Positions 7,758 to 17,040 are shown, numbered from the stretch's first letter. The stretch: 64,000 bases of DNA from Actinoalloteichus hymeniacidonis (GCF_014203365.1 NZ_JACHIS010000001.1:6138001-6202000), one strand, 5' to 3'. A program made the numbers and translations. Notes: a model not told the origin generated them from the letters alone.

Positions 7758-9011
7758 TCAGACGTCGCCGGTCTTCTTGCGACGCATCAGCAGCAGCGCA
7801 CCCGCGCCGCCACCGACCAGGACCACGCCGATGATGATCGGCAGCAGGATCGAGGCACCGGTGTCGGCAAGGTCGTCGGTCTCGTTGACGTCGTCGACGT
7901 CGGTCTCCGTGGTGGGAGCCGCGGAGCTGGACGGGACCTCTTCGCTCGACCCAGGCGCAGACGGCTCCGTGGTGGGGGCCGGGGGCTCCTCGGTCGGAGC
8001 GGGCGGCTCCGTGGTCGGCTCGGCGCCTGCGACCCACTCCGCGGTGGCCTGGCTCTGCAGATCGGTCGGGGTGGACTCCGCGACGATCAGCGACTGCGTC
8101 TTCATCTCCTGACGCGAGGCCGTGTCGCGCACGCTGCCCCAGTCGGCGCTTTCGTCACCGATGAAGAGCCTGCCCGCGTCGACCGTGGCGTTGGCCTCGG
8201 CGGTGATGGTGGCGCCGCCCTCCTCGACCTCGGCCGGGACATCCAGGAAGAGCTCGCCGAGGTCAGCGGTCTCGACCTCGCCGTCGAGAATCGCGATCGG
8301 CTCGGCGTCGCCCGACTTGCTGACGAGCTGCACTCCCTCGGGAGCGTCCAGGCCCAGGGTCACCACGTCGGCGGTGGTCTCCAGGGAGAACGGCCCGACC
8401 AGGCTGCCTGCCTCGCCCTGCACCTCGGCGGGGCTGAACTGAAGGCTCGGGGTGGGCTGCTCGCCGATGCCGACGTTCTCTTCGCCGGTCAGGTAATCGA
8501 AGAGCGCGCGGACGTCGCCGTCGTTGTCACCGTCGAGCTCGGCACCGTTGCTGTAGTGCCAGATCGCGGCCTGCGTGCCGCCGATCGCTTCCTGCTGGTT
8601 GAGGTTGAGGCCGAGCTTCTCGTTGAGCTCGTCCACCGAGACCGTGGGGAACGAGTGCTGGAGGATCCACAGCACGTGCTCGCGGTTCTCGTCGAACGTG
8701 GCGTTGTCCCGCGTGGGGTACTGGTCCCACGGGACCTCCACCATCGGGGCGCCCGTGCGGGCGCTGACGGTGAGCTCCACGCAGTAGGTGCGAAGGATCG
8801 TGCCGTCGTCGAGGCCGAGGCTGAGCAGCCGCGTGATCTGATCGCCGCCATCCTCCAGGCTCACCCGAGTGCCACGGTCCGGGTCGGGATTGGGGGTGGG
8901 GAGAAGCTCACCGCGAGTGGCCGCGAAGGCAGGCAGCGCGGTGCTCGCCACAATGGCCGCAGCACCGAGGAGCGCCGCGCCGGTCTGCGCGATACGCATC
9001 CGGATTCCCAT
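7758..9011 (-). CDS. Cys-Gln thioester-domain surface protein with LAxTG sorting signal
   Basis: A 417-residue wall-anchored protein. The N-terminus is a signal peptide (hydrophobic ALLGAAAIVASTALPAFA, cleavage likely after AFA). A thioester domain follows: TYCVELTV supplies the Cys and GGTQAAIWHYSNG the Gln that form an internal thioester able to bond covalently to amine-bearing targets. A beta-rich region, a Pro/Thr/Glu-rich spacer (TTEPPAPTEEPPAPTTEP) that can span the wall, then LADTG, a hydrophobic helix and RRKK form a class E-type sortase signal. ATG at 9011 with AGGAGA ribosome site; the frame is open further upstream but that part lacks coding character. No sortase gene is in the window. 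Likely adhesin or aerial-surface protein. Confidence 0.85.
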   Translation of the reverse strand: MGIRMRIAQTGAALLGAAAIVASTALPAFAATRGELLPTPNPDPDRGTRVSLEDGGDQITRLLSLGLDDGTILRTYCVELTVSARTGAPMVEVPWDQYPTRDNATFDENREHVLWILQHSFPTVSVDELNEKLGLNLNQQEAIGGTQAAIWHYSNGAELDGDNDGDVRALFDYLTGEENVGIGEQPTPSLQFSPAEVQGEAGSLVGPFSLETTADVVTLGLDAPEGVQLVSKSGDAEPIAILDGEVETADLGELFLDVPAEVEEGGATITAEANATVDAGRLFIGDESADWGSVRDTASRQEMKTQSLIVAESTPTDLQSQATAEWVAGAEPTTEPPAPTEEPPAPTTEPSAPGSSEEVPSSSAAPTTETDVDDVNETDDLADTGASILLPIIIGVVLVGGGAGALLLMRRKKTGDV

Positions 9012-10180
9012 GTCTCTCCTTTCGCCTGGACCTGGGTCCAGAAACCGCCGACCGCCGGCGGATCGTCCTGCTCGTTGGACTGCGTCGATCCCTGCCACGC
9101 CACTACCCGGCGCCGATATGCACTCGGTGGGAGGAAACCGAGTACCCGGGCAGCTCGGGAGTGGGAGATGGATGGGTGACGGTCGCCGTCCATAATCGAT
9201 GGACACGCGGACTTTACTTCCTCTTCGAATGCACCACAAAACCGGGGGAGCAAACCGAGGTCGAACCAACGAGTCGCCGCCGGCACGCGGTTACCGCCGC
9301 CTGAGCCACACCTCAAAAGGGGCCATCAACACAAGACCGAATACGGCAGCCATAAGATAACGAAACGATCACTGTCATCAACGCGGCGAAACATATCCGA
9401 CCTTATCGACGATGCAATGCGAATGGGATGAACCCTCGCCGTCGGGAGGCTTGCGAGACGACGATGCGAACTCGGGACGATCACCCCGGCTCACGACCCC
9501 GGCCTGCACGGCAGAAAAGCCCCGGCCACCGCGCTGTGTCCTGGGACGCCAGTCGTCGCGGCTCCGCCAAGGTTACCGGTACCGCCCATATCGGCGGGGC
9601 GGAATCCGATACGTCGACTACGTCATCTCGACAACGCTGCGGCACGAGCACGCCGGTTGGACGAGATCCGATGAGACGAGATCGGCGTTGGTTATCCGGC
9701 GTCGAATAAAGCGACCCGACTCGACCAATCGGCGGAGTCAGGCGGTCCAAACGCAATGTGATCAAGCTAATGACAACTTACCCGGCGTGACATTTGTCCG
9801 TCGATCAGCGAAACCCGAGTAGCCCCGGTAGTGCCGGTACGCCTGCGGACTTCCGCATCGACATCGCAGCGCAATCAAGCCATCGAACCGCATCGAACCG
9901 GATGGGCCTGCCTGCGGGACTGATCATCGATGCAATGACAGGCGACCGCAGGAGTAACCGAGCGTTTACCCGACGCGTGGATCGACGAAATCGGCAGGCG
10001 ACTCAACTAACCGTTGCGCCAACGGCCACACCGAGGAACCCGATAGTCGGCGGCACGAATCGTGTGACTCCGAACACGACGAGAGGCCCCTCGGCGACGT
10101 CCACCGCACTACGGTGGATTCGTTATGACCGTGATCACATTCCGGTGCGGCGCACAGTCGGATCTGAGAGCGGAAAGCGA
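9012..10180. other. 1.2 kb interval without a recognisable gene
   Basis: Both strands were read. Open frames here are short and Arg/Ser/Thr-rich with no domain, no convincing ribosome site and no codon-position GC bias typical of the neighbours. Base composition is less GC-rich than in the flanking genes. It holds the promoter of the surface-protein gene at its left end; nothing else can be supported. Confidence 0.5.
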
Positions 10181-10210
10181 GAAGCCCCCTCCCGTGAAGG
10201 AGGGGGCTTC
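10181..10210 (-). terminator. strong hairpin terminator after the tRNA pair
   Basis: A perfect 12-base stem (GAAGCCCCCTCC at 10181-10192, GGAGGGGGCTTC at 10199-10210) with a 6-base loop, 20 bases downstream of tRNA-Arg on its strand. Confidence 0.7.
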
Positions 10211-10229
10211 ATGCTGTCTCAACCAGACG

Positions 10230-10302
10230 CGCGCCCGTAGGGATTCGAACCCCAAACCTTCTGATCCGTAGTCAGATGCTCTATCCGTTGAGCTACGGGC
10301 GC
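10230..10302 (-). tRNA. tRNA-Arg (anticodon ACG)
   Basis: A 73-nt cloverleaf: acceptor GCGCCCG/CGGGCGC plus discriminator G, anticodon stem TCTGA/TCAGA with loop CTACGGA (anticodon ACG), T arm with GGTTCGAATCC. No CCA is encoded. A34 is the expected target of TadA, whose gene is at 1033. Confidence 0.95.
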
Positions 10303-10339
10303 ATTTTCAGTTGTTGACGATCAGGTTCGATCGCCAGCG

Positions 10340-10430
10340 CGGAGGCTCCGGGATTTGAACCCGGGAGGGGGCTTAAACCCCCAACCGCATTAGCAGTGCG
10401 GCGCCATAGACCAGACTAGGCGAAGCCTCC
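10340..10430 (-). tRNA. tRNA-Ser (anticodon GCT)
   Basis: A 91-nt class II tRNA: acceptor GGAGGCT/AGCCTCC, anticodon loop CTGCTAA (anticodon GCT), a long variable arm (GGGGGTTTAAGCCCCC) and T arm GGTTCAAATCC. No encoded CCA. It lies 37 bases upstream of tRNA-Arg(ACG), so the two are probably one transcript; the same tRNA pair is recalled in mycobacteria. Confidence 0.95.
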
Positions 10431-10497
10431 CGGGACCTCGTTACCGTCTGGGCCATACAGTACACAAGGCGTTGGGCACGAGGCAAAGGGGTACCCC

Positions 10498-12585
10498 TTA
10501 TGCGGATCCAGCTGGCCCATCCGCCGCACTCACCGTCGCTTCCAAAGCCGTGGCCTGCGACGATCCATCCTGCGCCCACCGGATGAACGGTTCGAGCGCC
10601 TCGGGATTGCTCAGCGCCGCCCGGCTCACCGCCCGCTCGACCGGTGTCCCGGCGAGGATCTTCTTCACCGGCACCTCGCACTTCTTGCCGTTGAGCGTCC
10701 GAGGCACCGAGCCGACGACCGCGAAGAGGTCCGGCACATGCCGGGGCGAGAGTTCCCTGCGCAGCCCGCCACAGAGCCGGTCGACGACCTCGTCCCGCAC
10801 CGCGCCCTCGGCCAACACCAGGAAGCACAGCAGCCTGCCCACCGGCTCGCCTACGCCGCTGGTATCGATCACCAGGGAGTCCAGGACGTCGGAGTCCTGT
10901 TCGACCACGCGGTAGAACTCGGCCGTGCCCATCCGGACGCCGCCCCGGTTCAACGTCGAGTCGCTGCGCCCATAGATGACGCACGATCCCCGAGGGGTCC
11001 GACGGATCCAGTCGCCATGCCGCCACACCCCCGGGAAGTCCTCGAAGTAGGCCGAGGTCAGCCGGGAGCCGTCCGGGTCGTTCCAGAAGGCCACCGGCAT
11101 CGAGGGCATCGGTTCGGTGAGCACCAACTCCCCTACCTCGTCGTACACCGGCTGCCCCGACTCGTCGTAGGCCTCGACCGAGGCCCCGAGCAGCGGGCCG
11201 GACAACTCCCCCGACCACACCGGCCGGTCCGGAGAGGCACCGAGGAACGCCGTGCACAGATCGGTGCCGCCCGACACGCTCGCGAGCTGCACACCGGGGC
11301 CGAATTCCTCGGCCACCCAGTCGAAGCCCTCGGCGGACAGCGGCGCTCCGGTCGAGCCGAGGACCCGCAAGCGGTGCAGGCCGAACTGTTCGACGGGATG
11401 CAGCGCCTTCTTCACACAGGACTGGAGATAGGCCGCCGAGGTGCCCAGATAGGTCACCCGGTGATCCTCGGCCAGCTCCCACAGCCGAGCCGGTTCCGGG
11501 TACGCCGGACTGCCGTCGTAGAGCACGATGGTCGACCCGACCAGCAGCCCGGACACCAGGTAGTTCCACATCATCCAGCCGGTGGTGGTGTACCAGAGGA
11601 ACCGCTGGCCGGGCCCGAGATCGGAATGCAGGCCCAGGGCCTTGAGATGTTCGAGCAGGATGCCGCCGTGGCCGTGCACGATGCCCTTGGGTAGGCCGGT
11701 GGTCCCCGAGGAATACAGCACCCAGAGCGGGTGATCGAAGGCGACCGATTCGAAGTGCAGCCGGGAACCCCAGTGATGCTGCAAGGCGTCCAGCCAGGTA
11801 ACCACGCGATGGGGCTGGTTCGGCAAGGTGGCCTGCGGATCGACTCGCTGGACGAGCACGGTGCCCCGCAGACTCGGGATCTCGGCCCGCAACCTGGCAA
11901 TGGTCGGGCGGACGTCGACGAAGCGTCCGCCGTATTGGTAGCCGTCCACCGCGATCAACACCGTCGGCTCGATCTGCCGGAATCGGTCGACCACGGCCCG
12001 GACGCCGAAGTCCGGCGAGCAGGACGACCAGACCGCCCCCAGACTCGCGGCGGCCAGCAGGGCGACCACGGCGTGCGCGGAGTTGGGCAGCAGTCCCACG
12101 ACCCGATCGCCCTTCCCGACGCCCAGATCGACCAGGTAGGCCCGGATGGCGGCCACGTGGATGCGGAGCTCACCGAAGGTGTACCGCTCGATGCGGCCGT
12201 CCTCCCTGGTGTCCACGATCGCCAGGTCCTGGTTCTGTTTGCCCGGCCCGCGACGAAGCGCGTGCTCGGCGTAATTCACCGTCGCACCGGGAAACCAGCG
12301 AGTGCCGGGCATCGTCGCCGTGGGCAGCGCACCCCGAGGCAACTCCTCGTCCGGCGCGCGATGGAAACGCACCTCGAAGAACCGGGCAACCGAACTCCAG
12401 AAGCCTGCCAGATCGGTCACCGACCATCGATGAAGTGCGTCCGGGTCCTCCGGTATCGATCGGCCCTCGCCGATCGTCGACCATTCCCGTTCCAGCCATT
12501 GCCGGTAGCGGGTCATCGTGGTCGGCAGGGCAGGCCGTGGATCCGGCTGCCACAGCATCCTTGGTACAGCCTCGTCGCCAGCCAT
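10498..12585 (-). CDS. acetoacetate-CoA ligase
   Basis: A 695-residue adenylate-forming enzyme that activates acetoacetate with ATP and CoA. The AMP-binding P-loop YSSGTTGLPKGIVHGHGG lies mid-protein, GRSDSTLNRGGVRMGTAEFYR carries the hinge region, and LNGKKCEVPVKKIL carries the catalytic lysine of the C-terminal lid. The N-terminal region (PRMLWQPDPRPAL, FWSSVARFFEVRF) is typical of acetoacetyl-CoA synthetases, about 650 residues long elsewhere. The ATG at 12585 has an AGGACGG site; the frame is open 18 codons further up. It probably supports ketone-body or polyhydroxybutyrate/leucine catabolism. Single gene; no operon partner is seen. Confidence 0.9.
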   Translation of the reverse strand: MAGDEAVPRMLWQPDPRPALPTTMTRYRQWLEREWSTIGEGRSIPEDPDALHRWSVTDLAGFWSSVARFFEVRFHRAPDEELPRGALPTATMPGTRWFPGATVNYAEHALRRGPGKQNQDLAIVDTREDGRIERYTFGELRIHVAAIRAYLVDLGVGKGDRVVGLLPNSAHAVVALLAAASLGAVWSSCSPDFGVRAVVDRFRQIEPTVLIAVDGYQYGGRFVDVRPTIARLRAEIPSLRGTVLVQRVDPQATLPNQPHRVVTWLDALQHHWGSRLHFESVAFDHPLWVLYSSGTTGLPKGIVHGHGGILLEHLKALGLHSDLGPGQRFLWYTTTGWMMWNYLVSGLLVGSTIVLYDGSPAYPEPARLWELAEDHRVTYLGTSAAYLQSCVKKALHPVEQFGLHRLRVLGSTGAPLSAEGFDWVAEEFGPGVQLASVSGGTDLCTAFLGASPDRPVWSGELSGPLLGASVEAYDESGQPVYDEVGELVLTEPMPSMPVAFWNDPDGSRLTSAYFEDFPGVWRHGDWIRRTPRGSCVIYGRSDSTLNRGGVRMGTAEFYRVVEQDSDVLDSLVIDTSGVGEPVGRLLCFLVLAEGAVRDEVVDRLCGGLRRELSPRHVPDLFAVVGSVPRTLNGKKCEVPVKKILAGTPVERAVSRAALSNPEALEPFIRWAQDGSSQATALEATVSAADGPAGSA

Positions 12586-12682
12586 ATTCAACCGTCCTAG
12601 CCGATGTTCCGCCGATCTGCCAAGATCCGTTTGAGTCAAGATCCGTTCGAGGTCTCCCGATACCCCCAGGCGGCGGAATCAC

Positions 12683-13387
12683 TCACCGTAGGTGCGCGTC
12701 GAACCAGTTCAAGGTGCGCTGCCAAGCCTCGGCAGCCGCCTCCTGATCGTTATCGAAGCGATGGTCGGCATCCTCGAATCGGACCACGTCGACGGCGATC
12801 TGCGCCCCGGCGGCGGATTCACGGAGTTTCTCCACCTGTTCCACGGAGATCTCGGCGTCTTGATCGCCGTAGATACCCAACCACGGAGAACTCAATTCCG
12901 AGGCGATGTCGGCCAGCGGCGCCAATCCGGGCGCGGCGGGCTCGACGATGCCGCCCGCGCTCACCGTCACCACGGCACCGACCGAGCGGGTCGCGGCGAC
13001 CGTGAACGCGGCCACGCCGCCGAATCCGAAGCCGAGCAGTCCGATCTGGTCCGCCTGTACGCCCTGGTCGGTCAGCCAGACCGATACGGCGTCGACGTCG
13101 ACCAGCAGATCGGCGGCCGTGGTCGGGACGGTTCCTGCCGCAGCCGGTTCGGCGTCCGGTTCGTCGATGTCGGGCGGACCGCCCGCCGCCAGCGGCAGAT
13201 GCGGCGCGACGGTCAGCCAACCCTCGGTCGCCAACACGCCGACGAGCTTGCGCAACGACTCCCCAGCCCCGGACGAATCGTGCAACAGCACCAAACCGCC
13301 GCGCGGCGGGTCTTCGGGCTCCGCAACGGTGACTCGAATGTCACTGCCGTCGGTCAGCGCGATGGTCTCGGTCCGCGTCTGCGTCAT
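12683..13387 (-). CDS. dienelactone hydrolase family protein lacking the Cys/Ser nucleophile
   Basis: A 234-residue alpha/beta-hydrolase-fold protein of the dienelactone hydrolase family (GLVLLHDSSGAGESLR oxyanion region; GIYGDQDAEI with the acid Asp; DADHRFDND with the His). The nucleophile elbow, normally G-x-C-x-G-G or G-x-S-x-G-G, reads GFGFGG: the codon at the nucleophile position is GGA, glycine. The DNA on the minus strand supports this reading without ambiguity. It is therefore unlikely to hydrolyse esters by the usual mechanism; a binding role or an altered chemistry is inferred. Start may also be a TTG four codons upstream (13399). Confidence 0.75.
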   Translation of the reverse strand: MTQTRTETIALTDGSDIRVTVAEPEDPPRGGLVLLHDSSGAGESLRKLVGVLATEGWLTVAPHLPLAAGGPPDIDEPDAEPAAAGTVPTTAADLLVDVDAVSVWLTDQGVQADQIGLLGFGFGGVAAFTVAATRSVGAVVTVSAGGIVEPAAPGLAPLADIASELSSPWLGIYGDQDAEISVEQVEKLRESAAGAQIAVDVVRFEDADHRFDNDQEAAAEAWQRTLNWFDAHLR

Positions 13388-13705
13388 GACGTCAGCCAAT
13401 CACGCGGGGGTGAACATTCGTCAACGTGACCAAACGAACGAAGCCACGCTGACAAGGTGCGATTCACCGGGTCGACGACTCGGAGTCACGGATTCGACCA
13501 CACTCCGTGTAAGTCTGCCGACCGCACGAGCGGAAGCTGTCGGCGGAGAAGTCGACCGGCTCGGACGCAGGCGGCCGATGCACGGTCAACCGGGCTATAC
13601 CGTGACACGAAAGAGCTAACCTCGTCTCGATAGCCGATCGGGCCATCGAGCGCGTCGGGCAGCGTGGGCCCTGGCCACGCTCGGGAGAGAAGCGAGGAGT
13701 CCGCC

Positions 13706-14773
13706 ATGACCGTGCGCATTCGCGCCGATTTGGAGCAGCTTCCCGGCTATGTGCCCGGTCGCAGTCTGCCCGGAGCGGTGAAACTGGCCAGCAACGAGGT
13801 TCCGTTCGGACCGCTGCCCAGCGTCGTCGAGGCGATCACGGCGGTCGCCACCGAGATCAATCGTTATCCGGACAACTCCGCGAGCGCCCTCATCGCCGAG
13901 CTGTCCGGCTTCCTGGACGTCCCCGCCCAGCAGCTCGCCGTCGGCTGCGGCTCGGTGAGTCTCTGCCAACAGCTCGTGCAGGCCACCTGCACCTCCGCCG
14001 ACGAGGTGCTCTTCGCCTGGCGCTCCTTCGAGGCCTACCCGGTCCTCACCCACGTCGTCGGCGCCCGCCAGGTCCGGGTGCCGCTCACCGGGGAACACGG
14101 GCTCGACCTGCGGGCGATGGCCGATGCCATCACCCCGGCAACCCGCCTGATCTTCGTGTGCAACCCGAACAACCCGACCGGTAGCGCCGTCCGGCGGGCG
14201 GAGCTGGAGGAGTTCCTCGATCGCGTCCCCGCTGACACGCTGGTGGTGCTCGATGAGGCGTATCGGGAGTTCATCACCGATCCCGACGTCCCCGACGGCG
14301 TCCGGCTGGCCGAGGAGCAGTTCGCCAAGGGCAGGCACAACATCGCCGTGCTGCGGACCTTCTCCAAGGCCTACGGGCTGGCCGGGCTACGGGTCGGCTA
14401 CTGCTACGCCACCGGCGCCATCGCGGAGGCCCTGCGCAAGGTCTACGTGCCCTTCAGCGTCAACTCGCTCGCCCAGACTGCGGCCATCGCCTCGCTCCGG
14501 GCCCACGACCAGCTGATGGCCCGCTGCGCCGAGGTGGCCGCCGAACGGGATCGGGTGCACGGCGCCCTCATCGAGGCGGGCTACGCGGTGCCCGAGACCC
14601 AGGCGAACTTCGTGTGGCTTCCGCTGGGCGAGCGCACCGAGGCCTTCAACGAGCACTGCCTGACGCACAAGATCGTCACTCGGCCATTCGTCTCCGACGG
14701 GGTGCGGGTGACGATCGGCACACCAGAGGAGAACGACACCTTCCTCGCGGCCGCCCGGTCCTTCACCGGCTGA
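13706..14773 (+). CDS. pat: aromatic amino acid aminotransferase (HisC-like)
   Basis: A 355-residue fold-type I PLP aminotransferase. KLASNEVPFGP near residue 30, NPNNPTG near 150, DEAYREF near 190 and the PLP lysine in RTFSKAYGLAGLRVGY near 220 are all present. It belongs to the HisC2/Pat subgroup, which transaminates phenylpyruvate or 4-hydroxyphenylpyruvate as the last step to Phe and Tyr; a histidinol-phosphate role is the alternative, but no his genes are nearby. ATG at 13706 preceded by GCGAGGAG. M. tuberculosis carries its counterpart (Rv3772) at the matching map position (from memory). Confidence 0.85.
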   Translation: MTVRIRADLEQLPGYVPGRSLPGAVKLASNEVPFGPLPSVVEAITAVATEINRYPDNSASALIAELSGFLDVPAQQLAVGCGSVSLCQQLVQATCTSADEVLFAWRSFEAYPVLTHVVGARQVRVPLTGEHGLDLRAMADAITPATRLIFVCNPNNPTGSAVRRAELEEFLDRVPADTLVVLDEAYREFITDPDVPDGVRLAEEQFAKGRHNIAVLRTFSKAYGLAGLRVGYCYATGAIAEALRKVYVPFSVNSLAQTAAIASLRAHDQLMARCAEVAAERDRVHGALIEAGYAVPETQANFVWLPLGERTEAFNEHCLTHKIVTRPFVSDGVRVTIGTPEENDTFLAAARSFTG

Positions 14774-14784
14774 AAATCGGGTTT

Positions 14785-14819
14785 CCCGCGATCGTGCCTG
14801 GGCACACGGCGATCGCGGG
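14785..14819 (+). terminator. hairpin terminator of pat
   Basis: A perfect 10-base stem, CCCGCGATCG (14785-14794) with CGATCGCGGG (14810-14819), starting 11 bases after the pat stop. No U tract follows, as is common in actinobacteria. Confidence 0.55.
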
Positions 14820-14931
14820 CCGAGCGTCGGCCCATCGGCGGGTCGTCGACCCTCTCCGGCCGCCTATAGCGGTTACGGTGGGAGTACGCGACCCAGAGGC
14901 AGAACAGTATTTCTGTCGAAAGGAGCCGATG

Positions 14932-15228
14932 ATGCTCACCGTCACGGACACCGCAGCGGAGACCATTCGCACCCTGCTCGCCGACCACGGAGCGCCGGAG
15001 GACGGCGGTCTGCGGATCACGGCAAGTAGGGAGACCGAGACCGAGACCGCACTCGAACTGGCGCTTGTCGCGACGGGCGAGGAAGGCGACCAGGCCGTTT
15101 CCGCACAGGCGGGCACCAAGGTGTATCTCGATCGACAGGCTGCCGACATCCTTGAGGACAAGCTGCTCGACGCGCACAAGGACGTGGACGGCCAACTGAA
15201 CTTCGCACTTCGCGAGCAGTCGGAGTAG
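14932..15228 (+). CDS. HesB/IscA-like fold protein without cysteines
   Basis: A 98-residue protein, MLTVTDTAAETIRTLLADHG then GGLRITASRET and GTKVYLDRQAADILEDKLLD, following the A-type iron-sulfur carrier fold. The Cys residues that hold the cluster in IscA/ErpA are absent; the whole protein contains no cysteine. Such Cys-less relatives are common in actinobacteria and have no known role in cluster transfer. AGGAG lies 6 bases before the ATG at 14932 (an overlapping ATG at 14929 is too close). Monocistronic, with a terminator after it. Confidence 0.75.
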   Translation: MLTVTDTAAETIRTLLADHGAPEDGGLRITASRETETETALELALVATGEEGDQAVSAQAGTKVYLDRQAADILEDKLLDAHKDVDGQLNFALREQSE

Positions 15229-15252
15229 CGCCGATACATCGGTGTCCGGGAT

Positions 15253-15288
15253 GGCGGGTGGAGACGTGGTGACACGTCTGCACCCGCC
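15253..15288. terminator. bidirectional terminator between convergent genes
   Basis: GGCGGGTG (15253-15260) pairs with CACCCGCC (15281-15288), and AGACGTG/CACGTCT inside closes a GTGA tetraloop. It separates the HesB-like gene from the oppositely oriented esterase gene. Confidence 0.7.
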
Positions 15289-15317
15289 AGTTCTCGTTCT
15301 TGGTTCCCCGGGGCGTC

Positions 15318-16568
15318 TTAACGCAGGAATTCGACCTGCGGGTATTCCGGCGACGGACCGGTGAGCAGCGGTTGTTCGATACCGCGAAGCTCCTGGTCGA
15401 ACAACGCTCGGCTGTAGCGCTGCTGGGCGGCGAAGGAAGCAGCCGGTTCGATGGTGCCGACCTCCAGGGTGAAACTGTCCGAAGGCAGCTCGAGGATGTC
15501 CACCAGCTGCGGATAGAACGTCTGGAAGTCGCTGAAGGAGTTGTGGCTGCCTTCGGCCAAACCGAGCTGCCAGGTGTCGCCGCGTAACTGCGGCCACCCC
15601 GCATCCCAGGAGTCGTTCCACGTGGGAACCTCGTACGTCGACTGCCGGAACAGCAGAAACGGCTCGTCGAAACCCTCTTCGATCACCGAGCCGAAGAAGG
15701 GGCCGTCGAGACTGACCGCCGCATCGAAACGGGGGTCCTGCTGCAATGCCACCGCAGCGGCCGAACCACCCAACGAGTGTCCGAGGATCCCCAACTCCGC
15801 AAGGTTCAACGCGCGACCGAGACCTTCGGGAAGTTCCCGGTCGGCTGCATCCGGGTTGCCGCCCTCGGCGATCTCGGTCAAGGCGTCGACGACGAATCCG
15901 AGGTCATCGGCATGTACCTCGGCCTGGTGGCCGAAGTCGTCACCCAGCTCGGTGCTCAACACCACCCGGCCATCGGGAAACTCCACCTGCCCCGCGTTGT
16001 AGGTGTGATCGACGGTGACCACGACGTAGCCGTGGCTGGCGAGATCTTGAACCAACGAGGTGCCCATCGACCGGGATAGTCCGGATCCCGGCGAATAGAG
16101 CACCACGGGATGCCCAGTCGGGGGCGATACCGCAGGCGCTCCCAGCACGCCCGCCGTCTCGGGGAGCCGCAGGTTCTCCACGGGGAGTCCGCTGCCCTCG
16201 GCGAAGTCGGCTATCAACGCCTCGCCTGCGTTCGGCGGGATCCACGGGGCCCGAACCGCCTCCGGATCCGGCGCATCGGTCGGATACCAGATGCTGACCA
16301 TGAGCTCGCGGTCTCCCGCCGAGGGAACCCACGGGTCGGGCCGCGAGGAGTCGATGAGATGCAGCTCGACGGTGCCTACCTGGGCGGGGCCGGTAGGGGC
16401 GGGCAGGGTCAGAGTGATCGGGTCGTTCACCGGAGACCTGGACTCGGCCATCGCGGTACCCGTCGGCAGCACGGTGGTCCCCACCACGCCGATCCCGAGC
16501 AATGCCGTGCTCGCGAGCATTGCGTGGAACCGACGCACCATTGGTCGCCGTGATTGCTTGATCTTCAT
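15318..16568 (-). CDS. secreted alpha/beta hydrolase, PAF-acetylhydrolase-like
   Basis: A 416-residue secreted serine hydrolase. A basic N-terminus and hydrophobic stretch (MLASTALLGIGVVGTTVLPTG, then AMA) form the signal peptide. VSIWYPTD, HPVVLYSPGSG and the nucleophile elbow GHSLGGSAAA (Ser near residue 250) are hallmarks of the platelet-activating-factor acetylhydrolase type II group; EGSHNSFSD near residue 350 supplies the catalytic His. Likely acts on short-chain esters or phospholipids outside the cell. ATG at 16568; a TTG three codons earlier is less likely. Ribosome site weak. Confidence 0.82.
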   Translation of the reverse strand: MKIKQSRRPMVRRFHAMLASTALLGIGVVGTTVLPTGTAMAESRSPVNDPITLTLPAPTGPAQVGTVELHLIDSSRPDPWVPSAGDRELMVSIWYPTDAPDPEAVRAPWIPPNAGEALIADFAEGSGLPVENLRLPETAGVLGAPAVSPPTGHPVVLYSPGSGLSRSMGTSLVQDLASHGYVVVTVDHTYNAGQVEFPDGRVVLSTELGDDFGHQAEVHADDLGFVVDALTEIAEGGNPDAADRELPEGLGRALNLAELGILGHSLGGSAAAVALQQDPRFDAAVSLDGPFFGSVIEEGFDEPFLLFRQSTYEVPTWNDSWDAGWPQLRGDTWQLGLAEGSHNSFSDFQTFYPQLVDILELPSDSFTLEVGTIEPAASFAAQQRYSRALFDQELRGIEQPLLTGPSPEYPQVEFLR

Positions 16569-16938
16569 GACTGCCAAGTCAATATCGATGACAGGAGCCG
16601 GGCCATCCGGATGATCCCCGACCCTGGGGTCCGGGTGCCCCCAGCTTGCAGTGTGGGTTCTCGATCGCGGTTCGCTTGGTCAGCCGCCACGCCCACCGAG
16701 TTCGCACCGCGCAGTGCAGCGCACCGACCACGCCGCTGACCAGCCAATTGTGCATCAATAGAACACATGTTCGAAGTTATCCCCAGGCTTGTCCCCAGCT
16801 GTGGAGAACCCCCGACGGTGCCCACACCCCGACTCGGCCACTTGGTCGAATCGGCGCACGCCGGGCTCGACGGCAGCGGTTCAATGCACCGTCGAGGGCA
16901 TCCCGACATCCACTCTCGGATAGGCTCGTCCTGAGCCG
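16569..16938. other. non-coding interval before tRNA-Ser
   Basis: No gene or hairpin could be supported between the esterase start and tRNA-Ser(TGA). It must hold the promoters of both. Confidence 0.45.
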
Positions 16939-17026
16939 GGTAGCGTGTCCGAGCGGCCGAAGGAACGCGTCTTGAAAACGCGCGAGGTCTAAAAAGCCTC
17001 CGTGGGTTCGAATCCCACCGCTACCG
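16939..17026 (+). tRNA. tRNA-Ser (anticodon TGA)
   Basis: An 88-nt class II tRNA: acceptor GGTAGCG/CGCTACC plus discriminator G, anticodon loop CTTGAAA (anticodon TGA), long variable arm, T arm GGGTTCGAATCCC. No encoded CCA. Confidence 0.95.
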
Positions 17027-17040
17027 CCCAGGACAACGAC

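Noticed and set aside
9412-9822. 136-codon frame in the gap before the tRNAs
   Set aside because: No ribosome site or recognisable domain, and composition typical of non-coding sequence.
10230-10430. tRNA pair as an attachment site for an integrated element
   Set aside because: No repeat of either tRNA 3' end and no integrase gene were found in the flanking sequence.
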